Below are positions 9,001-16,402 of a DNA stretch of 64,000 bases, piece by piece (the first letter of the stretch is position 1; every line of letters begins with the position of its first letter). Source of the stretch: Monomorium pharaonis (Eukaryota; Arthropoda; Insecta; Hymenoptera; Formicidae); the NCBI RefSeq assembly GCF_013373865.1, contig NC_050475.1:3363001-3427000 (forward strand), written 5' to 3'. The position numbers and the translations under genes were made by a program. The notes under the pieces were generated by a model, which worked only from the letters and a program-made list of their open reading frames with translations, was not told the origin of the DNA and searched no databases.

Positions 9001-9919
9001 TCTAATATTCATTTATTCACGTACTTCTGACTTTTTTTTCTAAAAGCTGACATGGATTTAGAAATCCATTCAAAAGACTGTTTTAAATAAGTTCCTTTTT
9101 TTCAATAAAATAACAGCCATCTTTATTTTTCTTATTACCTTAATTTAAACACAATAGAAACATTCTTCGCCTCTCTCGGTCTCTCCCGTCTCTCCTGGTC
9201 TCTCCCCGCTCTCCCGGTCTCTCCCGGTCTCACCCCGTCTCTCCCGGTCTCTACCTGTCTCTCCCCGTCTCTCCCGGTCTCTCCCCGTCTCTCCCGGTCT
9301 CTCCCCGTTTCTCCTCGTCTCTCCCCGTCTCTCCGGTCTCTCCCCGTCTCTCCCGGTCTCTCCCCGTCTCTCCCCATCTCAATGTGTCAAAATTTCAATA
9401 ATATTAATGAAAAACTATTTTTTACACTTAAATTATGGCCATCATTTTTGAAACACCAAGTATATCCAAAATCAGATCCCATAACAACACTCACGGTTAC
9501 GAATGCAACGTTGTGTCAAAATTTCAAAGCAATCGGTGAAAAACTTACGGAGATCTTAGATGACGAACAAACATTTACATTTTTATTTATATAGATGAAT
9601 AGAAGATTAATAAAATGTCGAAACTTTTTATAACCTTGCAGTGCCTTATATAATTATTTTAATGATCCAACAAAACTATTTCAAATCTGTATTTATATGT
9701 ATAGCTCAATTTTTCGATACTTGGTGCAGTTTTAACGTTTGCTTGATCCTTCAGTTTCAGACTTTCAGCGAGTCCAATCTCGAAAGCATAAAGATCGTGG
9801 GATATAACATGGCGATGGTCGAGGCGCATGCTAAATTCGCGATAAAGTGGTTAAAGGAATCCTTGCCGGAAGTGCAGGAGTGGCTAACCGCGAACAATTC
9901 CACGGAGGCATCGATATGA
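3..9919 (+). CDS. M1-family aminopeptidase-like protein, catalytically degenerate (5' partial, 16 exons)
   Basis: Exons, all joined in phase: <3-56, 620-947, 1647-2043, 2456-2611, 3076-3387, 3887-4067, 4560-4713, 5257-5338, 5830-6004, 6115-6304, 6801-7078, 7495-7673, 7946-8113, 8415-8555, 8627-8708, 9755-9919. They give 1013 residues and a TGA. Seen: the end of a hydrophobic anchor (1-12), domain I (about 40-312), the catalytic-domain equivalent (313-560) with YPLPKLD, and the helical C-terminal domain with GYYRVHYD (677-684). The active site is gone: HExxH is SLIGE (440-444), GAMEN is DNAGN (405-409), and the catalytic Tyr is His525. Glu463 remains after the canonical 18-residue gap. Known: family members are zinc ectopeptidases. 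Inferred: a type II membrane pseudopeptidase, perhaps a binding or scaffold protein. No GPI-type hydrophobic tail is seen. The intact frame argues against a simple pseudogene, although one intron has a GC donor. The start codon lies upstream of the window. Confidence 0.9.
371..570. mobile_element. Inverted-repeat element (MITE-like) flanked by TTAA
   Basis: Bases 375-414 and 527-566 are inverted repeats of 40 bases with two mismatches; the ends read GAGGATGCTAAACTGCCC. TTAA stands directly outside both ends (371-374 and 567-570). The 112-base centre has no coding potential. The TTAA flank is what piggyBac-superfamily elements leave on insertion, so this is probably a non-autonomous copy of about 192 bp. 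A TA-duplicating (Tc1/mariner) reading with ends one or two bases further out is also possible. Confidence 0.75.
620..947 (+). CDS. M1-like gene exon 2 (start of domain I)
   Basis: The acceptor TTAATTAG ends at 619, and the exon starts in phase 0 and ends in phase 1. It encodes the typical M1 opening (SPYVHPLRYNLELTL, residues 42-56) and the first beta strands, with N-glycosylation sequons NAT and NIT. Near its end is an unusual basic cluster, RAKRRRRRR (108-116), followed by AEDD, which starts an insert not typical of the family. Confidence 0.88.
1647..2043 (+). CDS. M1-like gene exon 3 (Ser/Thr-rich insert, then rest of domain I)
   Basis: The acceptor GTGCAG ends at 1646. The two leading bases complete a GAC codon from exon 2, and the donor is GTGAGT at 2044. 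Residues 129-204 are rich in Ser, Thr, Glu and Asn with five N-glycosylation sequons (Asn 129, 158, 164, 186, 202). The normal fold resumes at about 206 (VKIERYEV) with the family pattern GTYSLEIDYE. Another reading frame is open across part of this exon but shows no family match. Confidence 0.85.
2456..2611 (+). CDS. M1-like gene exon 4
   Basis: The acceptor is TTTTGATAG, the exon is entered and left in phase 2, and the donor is GTGAGT. It encodes residues 261-311, matching the family block around AFPCFDEPALKA, here LLPLFDDVNLKA, followed by FSVSVIRP and LTNMPV. The usual Cys and Glu-Pro of FPCFDEP are changed, in keeping with general relaxation of this protein. Confidence 0.9.
3076..3387 (+). 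CDS. M1-like gene exon 5 (degenerate GAMEN region)
   Basis: The acceptor is TCTTTAAAG and the donor GTAAGA; phase 2 at both ends. It encodes residues 313-415: FSDTPLLSPYNLAFVMGE, then YPLPKLDIFALP, the hallmark lead-in to GAMENWGLI. Here that motif reads DNAGNLGLI, so the exopeptidase glutamate that binds the substrate alpha-amine is a glycine (408). Confidence 0.92.
3887..4067 (+). CDS. M1-like gene exon 6 (lost HExxH zinc motif, retained third ligand)
   Basis: The acceptor TTGTTTTCAAG ends at 3886. It was chosen because it keeps phase and gives 30 residues between the GAMEN-like Asn and the motif, against about 31 usual. The exon encodes residues 417-476. HELAHQW is replaced by SLIGEQW (440-446), and WLNEGFA by WLLEGTT with Glu463 kept. 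The coding block must stop at 4067 to join exon 7, where the bases are AAG/GCACAT, a GC donor. Reading on meets TAA at 4101-4103. Confidence 0.85.
4560..4713 (+). CDS. M1-like gene exon 7 (catalytic Tyr position)
   Basis: The acceptor CTATTTTCAG ends at 4559; entered in phase 0, left in phase 1 at GTAAAA. It encodes residues 477-527, matching the segment from the third zinc ligand to the ISYxKG motif. Here the motif is ARHKKG, so the transition-state tyrosine is His525. Confidence 0.88.
5257..5338 (+). CDS. M1-like gene exon 8
   Basis: The acceptor is CTTCTTGTAG and the exon encodes GACLIRMLHGVINDTAFRNGYRKFIAR, the helix after ISYxKG. Two donors 3 bases apart (GT at 5336 or 5339) both keep frame. 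The later one (GTGGGT) is preferred because it gives the family length up to the DFW motif in exon 9. Using the earlier one deletes one Trp. Confidence 0.85.
5830..6004 (+). CDS. M1-like gene exon 9
   Basis: The acceptor TTGTTTTAG is followed by one base that completes a codon, and the donor is CAG/GTGCGA in phase 0. It encodes residues 556-613, including NYSTANVNDFWEAM, MNSWTLHRGYPIVSV and VIRQ, which match the family's W..Q.GYPVV.V block that leads into the C-terminal beta sandwich. Confidence 0.92.
6115..6304 (+). CDS. M1-like gene exon 10
   Basis: The acceptor GTTGCACAG ends at 6114, and the exon is read from 6115 as QRFTYDQS, then TWYVPLDY and WVVFNVNKTG. This is the family's Q.RF....W.VPL.Y....W...N....G beta-sandwich block. 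It is left in phase 1 at GTGGGC. Confidence 0.92.
6801..7078 (+). CDS. M1-like gene exon 11 (GYYRVHYD, start of helical domain)
   Basis: The acceptor TGCTTTCAAG ends at 6800. Residues 677-769 contain GYYRVHYDEENW (canonical GYYRVNYD..NW), then SLIDDALGLA, the conserved R..LIDD.F.LA block, and helices through APWGALMRHL. Ends in phase 0 at CAG/GTAACA. Confidence 0.95.
7495..7673 (+). CDS. M1-like gene exon 12
   Basis: The acceptor is CCGTTACAG. It encodes residues 770-828 of the helical C-terminal domain (LYSDVGWKIDEGSRLTLIAL and CAFENSECLEWARI), matching the family's LGW....D......R..v...AC..g...C...A. It ends in phase 2 at GTAAGT. Confidence 0.95.
7946..8113 (+). CDS. M1-like gene exon 13
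   Basis: The acceptor TTGTTTCAG ends at 7945. Residues 829-884 include VPAYAREILYCMVARYGTR, NEWNFF and RLLSAFGCFQTPWIL, the family blocks for P..r..vYC.ai..G...EWdF and rLl.alaC....wlL. Donor GTAAGT, phase 2. Confidence 0.95.
8415..8555 (+). CDS. M1-like gene exon 14
   Basis: The acceptor is TTTGTGTTAG; phase 2 at both ends. Residues 885-931 (ILSELLEG, FPQNPVA, FVQNNWQVI) match the family's R.QD....v..ia.N..G..l.w.F...NW. The usual internal Gly and Asn are partly changed. Confidence 0.9.
8627..8708 (+). CDS. M1-like gene exon 15
   Basis: The acceptor is TCTGTTTAG and the donor GTAAGT; it ends in phase 0. It encodes residues 932-959 (RFSKSRRILKAFALAMTNGL, then ISEEDFED), part of the last helices of the M1 C-terminal domain. 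It is separated from exon 14 by only 71 bases. Confidence 0.85.
8845..9595. mobile_element. Probable degenerate transposable-element remnant in intron 15
   Basis: The left side (8847-8880) reads like a moderately repeated insect element end (ACTAGCTATGCCCTGCCACG). The right side (9381-9595) holds two related copies of a segment starting TGTGTCAAAATTTCAA (9382 and 9511 onward), separated by about 130 bases, and ends in an AT-rich GATGACGAACAAACATT tail. The middle holds the minisatellite. No transposase or reverse-transcriptase frame is visible. The class and exact ends are not determined; the identification rests on recollection of similar insect repeats. Confidence 0.4.
9171..9380. repeat. 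CTCTCCCSGT minisatellite
   Basis: About 20 units of a 10-base pyrimidine motif (CTCTCCCCGT alternating with CTCTCCCGGT, so roughly 20-base higher-order units), with a few single-base changes and one shorter unit. It lies in the last intron of the M1-like gene. The repeat is open on the - strand as an Arg/Gly/Asp/Glu-rich frame, a by-product of the unit and not a gene. Confidence 0.9.
9755..9919 (+). CDS. M1-like gene last exon (exon 16) and stop
   Basis: Residues 960-1013 end in EAHAKFAIKWLKESLPEVQEWL and a polar tail, then TGA at 9917-9919, as in M1 proteins that finish with W......V..WL. Two in-frame acceptors 6 bases apart (CAG ending at 9754 and at 9760) could be used; the choice changes two residues. 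No hydrophobic GPI-type tail follows. Confidence 0.9.
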   Translation, partial: FQTFSESNLESIKIVGYNMAMVEAHAKFAIKWLKESLPEVQEWLTANNSTEASI

Positions 9920-10974
9920 ATAATTGTGAGGTCTGTCGGGTGCAGAGAGCGGGATGAAGAGGAAATTACGTCCCCACCCCGCGCACCCTGTAAAATCTAT
10001 CGATTCGCCTTCGTCGTCGTGGCAGTCGGCACTCGCACGCAGAAAAGAACTGCGGAGGGAACTTTCTTTTCTACGACAACAAGTTTTTATTTCTCCGTAT
10101 GCTTTTGTCAAGCATGATTACAAAACCAAGCAACAAGAATCTCGTCCTTATATCGTGTTAGCCTTAGAACGACGGTCGTTAGTATAATCAGTTTAGTAGG
10201 TACATATTTAACAAACGATATACATAATAATCGTATCTAACGGTAATTATTCCATTATTATTCCAATGTTTTACCGTAAAACTCTCCCCGTTCTCGCTCA
10301 CGCGAGAAGTGGCGCTCTATTGCTATACGGTACGCTCGTTTTACAACGCACTATGTTATCTCGTTTACAATAATCTATCCGTACCGTCCTTTTACTCCTC
10401 CCTCGTCTTTAGCCTAAACTCGTTAAATGCGTTTAATATTCGCAAGCTATCAGATACGCAGTTCAGGGGTTGGAAGCGATGATTTATCGTCAGTTGGGAC
10501 ACTCGGGGCGTTAGAAAGTTAAACTGCCCGGCGATTAAAGTCGAGGTCTCAAAGGCACCGCGAGGCCGTACCTCGCTCCTCGCGTGTGCTGTCCAGACCC
10601 CTTCGAGACGAAGTTAAAATCGCGGAACTGCACAACGCCGATTTCACACACCTCGGCGACGTCCAACCCACTTTTTACAATGCATTTAGCGCTAAATGCG
10701 ACTCTTCCTACGCCGTATCCGCACGGTAACGCGAACGGTTCGCAAACATGTACGTTTAACGCTAAATACAGCCGCCTTTGTTTTTTTTTTTCACCTTATA
10801 TCGAGTAACATATCCTCACACTTGGACAAGCTGCAGAGATGATATTAAAAGAATTGGACAGCCGCGTGTAACTGTGGCCGCACAGTTTTCATCTAATATG
10901 TCTGCGTTATGCGAGAATTCTCTCGTATCGAATCCAGCGCACTTGGCGCCGAAGGCGCCATTCATCTGTTTGGA

Positions 10975-10980
10975 AATAAA
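10975..10980 (+). terminator. Candidate poly(A) signal of the M1-like gene
   Basis: This is an AATAAA hexamer, the first exact one noticed downstream of the stop at 9919, about 1.06 kb away. Variant hexamers closer in, such as AATAAT near 10226, could be used instead. The assignment is positional only. Confidence 0.3.
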
Positions 10981-13764
10981 ATTTCTCGGTGTACGAGAAC
11001 TTCAAAAAATGTGTTTATTTTCCGGTCTCTCACACGTTGCAGGGATTATTTTTGTGAAACGAGACGTACCCGCTTCTAACGAAGCATGTGGATTATATTG
11101 CAAGTGAATATTTGTTCACAATTTTACACTACACAACAGTTGCAATTTACTAGAGTTTGGTTTTTGTTATACACAGGATTTATAATTAAAAATCGGAACA
11201 ACGCAGTTTTGTTGATATTAATTGTTAAAAAAAGCAATTTGAAATATTTTGTTCCGAAGCCCCTCGTTTTAAAGGATACGTCTTATTTCGTTAATAACCC
11301 CTTCAATTAATCGCTTGGGAAAAGATATCGATCGTTTATTGTCTTTATACAATTCACTCGATTTTACCAGACGCACTATCATCAGTGTTGCGTGTGAGCG
11401 CATTGTCGACATTCCAAAACGATCGCAATACACATCGGCACGATAAAATGGCGAATTGTTAACGTTTTGCGCGCGATCTCAAACAAATAGACGCGATTTC
11501 GAATTTCGCGGTTTTTAATTTCGCATTCGTTTCAAACGTATTCGTTTCATACGTCAAAAAGATCCGTTCTCGTTCGTTATATTTGATCATGCCTTTTAAG
11601 CGCTCTTTTTCCTTTCCTCTGAATTTCGCTCGATGCATTTAATGCGATTCAGTGCTTTGTACGTCAGCGTTGAGATAATTCTACCCTCTTTTCACCGTGA
11701 CCAAACGCTAATTAATAGTGTTCGAATTTTCGATAATTCTGTCAAGCATCAATCGCAAATGGAAAAAGAACAGCGCGAGAACTTTGCGAGCGATAAATCA
11801 CTTGAATATTTTAAATGGCTAATAATGTAATAAGGCAAAACGTATATCATGAGATAGTCATAATATCATAACGAAAGATTAACATTCAGAATCTCATATA
11901 CATATAACGAAAATGAAATAAACAGATGTATTTCTCTTATGGTTTTTTAAAATAATTTTTTTATCGTTTTCATTATTGATGTTTTAACTGTTACTTTAAT
12001 GAAATTCAAATTTAGACATTTTAATTTTTTAAAAATATGAGTAATGTTCTAGTGTTCAAAAGAATTTTTATGTGTTTACAAAGAACTTATTCTTTTTATA
12101 ATATAATACAAGGATAAATAAATAAATTATTTAATAAAGTTTAATAAATAATATTGCAAATAGGTAACTTAATAAAATTTAATAAAAGTCACATAATTTA
12201 GCATTAAAAAGAATTAGCGAATGCGTAACTTGTCATGAACTATTTCTCAAACTTCATCAATCATTATTTCCCGATTAAAAAATTTCCGGTATCGCTTCAA
12301 TCGTATAAGGATTGAATACATTATTATATCCGGATAACAAAGGATTTTTTAAAAAATTGCAAAATGTGACACATGTTAGTAGCGTTACGATGTGTTAAAA
12401 AGCCCCATACAATTTTTCGGAAAGGTATCGATCTTATCTGAAAATTGTAAAAAAGGGCTCAATCATTTTATAGCTTTTACTTATCGCTACATCTCGTTAT
12501 TTACACGGTATTTACATCTTAAATAGCTTATTATCTTGTTATAAATAATTTATTATCTAAATGCGCATACTTTCCATTCGTTCTAACTTCAATTTTACTT
12601 TTTTCCCATTCGCGCTCTCTTCAGTCGCAATCTAAAATCATCCTACCGCTCGAATATTTTCGCAGTCGGCGATGTATGTTTGCAGGACGTTGTCTTAGCA
12701 TCAATACTTCATTGCTTCTCATTAATGCTGACGATGACGAATAAAAAAAAAATGCTGAAAAGTTAATATTTCTGAAAGACGTTAAATTACAAAAATTTTC
12801 AATCTACAAAATTAACATTTTTTAAATTCATTAAATATAATTACATTATACTTATTAAACATATGTAGATGTAAACAGCGATTTATTTCTTTTTCCCTAA
12901 CACTATTTTAAAATTTTTCCCTTTAAAAATTTCAAAGATTTGTATTCTGATAGAAAAAATGGAATATTGTTCTTTTTATAATATTGTCTTAATTTTTAAT
13001 AGCTAATTTAAATACTGCAACTATTTTATCAAATTGATTCCAAATGATGTCATATTGCTGTAAAAATAAATATATAATAATTAAACATAGCAATCATATG
13101 ATTAAAATGTAATAAAGTGCCAGATAAAGTTAATCTCCTTTTTCTTCTGACAGTTCATTAGCTAAAGCTGAAAATTAAAACTTTAACATACTGTCTCATC
13201 GCATTAATTAGAGATTAAATGTCGTTTTTGCTATAAAATCATCTTCAACGCGAATATTACCGATCGGCGTCATTTTATAATAAGTAAATATATAGCTCTA
13301 TCATAGAAAATGTGTGCGTTGTTTTTCCTAACGACCTAGTGCGGAATAGATTTGTTTCGTTCTCTCTCTTTTTCTCACTAGAAGAGAAAATTCCTTGAGT
13401 CTACGTTACTAAATGCACGCCTCTCTTTACTTATCTCCCGAATTTAACACTTTGGCGTTCACTGGACGATTTTCAACTCGATCACTCTCGCCCAATATCC
13501 GGCACAGATCGATTGGCGTCGATCGCTGTGGTCAGTCAGGTAGAAACGTTTGTTCGAGTCTCGAGAAGAAATTATTTACATAAAGTTCTTTACTCGTTGA
13601 TCTGTCGCTTGGCGCTCGGAAGAAGCGATCGTATGCCGGAAATTGTTCTTTACGAAGAACGATCGGTGGCCATTCGAGTGACAGTGCAAAAACGCTCCTA
13701 AAGTATCGGTGTTGCGTTTTAATGGCAGTAGTAATGGGGAATTTTTATTCTCTTCCCTCGCTGT

Positions 13765-13767
<3 letters not shown>

Positions 13768-13809
<42 letters not shown>
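13768..13809. repeat. (AT)n microsatellite
   Basis: An uninterrupted AT dinucleotide run of about 42 bases in the intergenic region, followed by more AT-rich sequence and a T run. Confidence 0.95.
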
Positions 13810-13815
<6 letters not shown>

Positions 13816-14974
13816 TATATTTATATATATATTTTTTTTTACAATTCAATGTATGTACTAGGTAATATTATGTCTAGAATGCGCGAAAATTATTACTCGT
13901 TAATTAGTGGCTAAAAGTCCTAAAAAACGCCGGAGAATTGGGTATATCGACGGCGAGTATATCGATCGTCGACCTAAAAGGCTATCAGTAAAGTCGATCG
14001 TGAATCCTCTTGTTTCATCGAGAGGAAAGTGTCTATTCTTTCGTGCTTTTTTTTCACATATGTAAATATCGGTAATATACGGAATAAAACCGGACGCTCG
14101 TTTCAATCTAGAGAACAATTGGTCGATTAAGTTCCTTTGAGCTCAAGCTAATGGCCTCAAACGTTGTCCTATATAAATTAATAAGTAGGATAATTCTCAG
14201 TATCCTTATAAATTTTGCAATGAATTACATATAAATTCGTGTTAAGTTATCACAGTAAAAAGTACCATCTCTGAATTTTCCTCGCTTACCCGAGAAATCG
14301 ACAATTTAGACAAGAAGAGGATCCAGCATAATTCTCCGACGTTCATTTATGTTCCACGCGAGTAACAAGTCCCCACGGGCGATTCGCGACAGACGGTCGT
14401 TTAACCACAATGACAAGTATACATGACGCGTTAACCGTCTCTATAAAAGGGAACGGAAAAAGGGCAAAACAAACAATGAAATGACAACGACCACGAACTA
14501 CGGTATTGAACAACGGCGTCAATAGGTTGTTCAATTCCCTACAACTATCAGCTTTAGAATTCGTATGCTTTACTTGTTCTTACCGTACTATCGATTATTT
14601 TCTTTATCGTACTCTCACGTGTTTCACTTTTTTTTTTGTTACAAAATACAATATATTCTTATCGGGACGAGGTAACACGAGACGCGTCGGCGACGCGAGA
14701 TATGCGCTCTTCGCGAAGAGAATAGAAAATAGTACAATTTCATATATGAATAAAGATATTTACATTGGTTATTGGAAAAGAGAAAGAGGCGAGAGAATTT
14801 CATGATAGACACGAAATATCCGCGGAAAGATGAAACTGTGAAAGAGAATAGATACAGTAGAAACATTATCAAAAAGGAAATTTTTTTTCTAGTTGGTTAA
14901 ATATTTTTCAGATATAGTCGAATAGTATTTCGCGCTACTGACGCGCCATCGGCTCGTCCGTCGCTCTTAAATAC

Positions 14975-15000
14975 ATATATATATATATATATATATATAT
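14975..15000. repeat. (AT)n microsatellite
   Basis: A second AT dinucleotide run of about 26 bases in the intergenic region. Confidence 0.9.
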
Positions 15001-15754
15001 GCTCGTATAAACGTATTACGTTTCTAAAATTATCAACTGGTTATACACCTCGAGTAAGGTTTTACGCCCTAAAGTCTGCGTACGACGAGAGTTAGCTACG
15101 CGCTGATTACCTTAATTAATTCGCGCAGTGCGAGCGGTTCGCGGCCCGCGTAAGCAAAGGGTGACACGAAATGCTCGCGAAACGCGACCTTCGTCGTTCG
15201 AGCGAAGTATTGTTCGCGTACGGATTGCTGTCGTCGTGTTGCGGTGGTACTGCGAATCTTCACCGCGACGTAGAAGCTTGCGAGCGCCAAACTTCAGGAA
15301 ACTGCACGCGACAAGCTATGGAATTGATTAATGCTAAAAAAAAAAAACGTTCAAAAAGAAAAACGTTCCCGGTGTTGAATGCGCGCGCGTGTGTGTATGT
15401 GTGTGTGAAAGATGCCGCAGCAATACAACCGCAACGCGACGTCGTCGACAGTCAAAGCTATCTTCGTATTGGCTGTCCCGTTTTAGATTACAAATCTACA
15501 ACGTAGACGTGAAATATGACATTAATTAACTTCGCGTTTAGTTCTAATTCGCGCCAAGTCCTACTATCTCGAATCCTATTCGAACGATAATTTAACGTCC
15601 GTCCGCGCGCGTTTAGACGAACGACAGGCGGAGATCGGAAGCTCGATCGTCGCGTTTTCTTCAGTCCCCGGGACATTTATATTATACAGCGTTACACCGT
15701 GTAACGTCCGCCTGATGTGTTACCCGATTAAATAGTGGCAGCTTGGTATTACGA

Positions 15755-15760
15755 TTTATT
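15755..15760 (-). terminator. Candidate poly(A) signal of the receptor gene
   Basis: TTTATT on the + strand is AATAAA on the - strand, about 450 bases beyond the receptor stop codon. It is a reasonable distance for a 3' UTR end, but other copies lie further on, so use is not shown. Confidence 0.3.
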
Positions 15761-15867
15761 TGAGCAGACTATGGTAGGTGTACGTAGATCTCCTTGCAAG
15801 TTTCGCGTTCTTATTTGGGAGACAATTTGTTCAAACGACGACGTCGCATCGAGTTCTCTCCCTTCTC

Positions 15868-15890
15868 TTTCTCTCTCTCTCTCTCTCTTT
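15868..15890. repeat. (CT)n microsatellite
   Basis: A CT run of about 20 bases downstream of the receptor stop, possibly in its 3' UTR. Confidence 0.85.
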
Positions 15891-16210
15891 CGTTCAGAAC
15901 TTTGTAACATCGTCTCCTTTCGCGAGGCGACTCTCACCCTTTCATCGACGACGCGGTTTTCCCAGACAGACGACGTCTATTTCGTTTCTTTCGGTTCTTG
16001 TCCCTCCCTCACAGGAGCTTAGCGTCCCGTTCGTCGTCTTTGAAATCGTCGGTCGTATACTTTCGATCACTCTTTGCAAGATCGGAGCCCTTTTGCCGTA
16101 ATTTCGTCATTGTGGATAAGGAGGTTGCGGAGCTTGCGGACACTCCTAAGACTAGGTCCAGGGACTACTGGTCCTTAGTCCTTCTCTACGGTGCAGGGCT
16201 CGGGCATGGA

Positions 16211-16402
16211 CTACTGGGGTGGACACCTCACCACTGTCGTGGTCGCGAACTCGCTGAACTTCTTGTCAATCGGCACCCGATCGTCGTAGAGAGTTGGCGC
16301 TTGCAGGATGATACCTGCGGTGCCCACCAGAACCGCCAAAGTAAAGATCCAGAGGAATAGACGGTCCAGGACCATCGCCACGTATTTCCAGTCCTCCTTT
16401 AC
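16211..16402 (-). CDS. nAChR last coding exon: TM4 and stop
   Basis: The acceptor CTCCACGCAG is followed in phase 0 by [20 protein letters not shown], then [13 protein letters not shown] as TM4, QAPTLYDDR, and a short extracellular tail ending [10 protein letters not shown] with TAG at 16213-16211. A similar short sequence, GGACTACTGG, recurs just downstream in the 3' UTR. Confidence 0.97.
   Translation of the reverse strand, partial: VKEDWKYVAMVLDRLFLWIFTLAVLVGTAGIILQAPTLYDDRVPIDKKFSEFATTTVVRCPPQ

Larger units (their letters stand above)
57..9754 (+). other. Introns of the M1-like gene
   Basis: Fifteen introns lie between the exons listed. Most are 70-500 bases and AT-rich with GT-AG borders. 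Larger ones are 57-619 (holds an inverted-repeat element), 948-1646 and 8709-9754 (holds a mobile-element remnant and a minisatellite). Intron 5339-5829 contains a GC-rich stretch with a short GCCC tandem repeat (about 5451-5472). Intron 4068-4559 would begin with GC. I see no genes in them. Confidence 0.75.
9920..16210. other. Convergent intergenic region with 3' UTRs
   Basis: This stretch separates the stop of the + strand M1-like gene from the stop of the - strand receptor gene, so both 3' UTRs lie here. Composition alternates between AT-rich blocks (11840-13300) and mixed GC blocks (10260-10700, 15050-15720). Short frames are open on both strands, but none has family features. It holds AT and CT microsatellites and small palindromes. 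I find no tRNA, rRNA or recognisable gene. Confidence 0.6.

Noticed and set aside
9135..9377. An 80-codon - strand frame rich in Gly, Arg, Asp and Glu.
   Set aside because: It is only the translation of the CTCTCCCSGT minisatellite.
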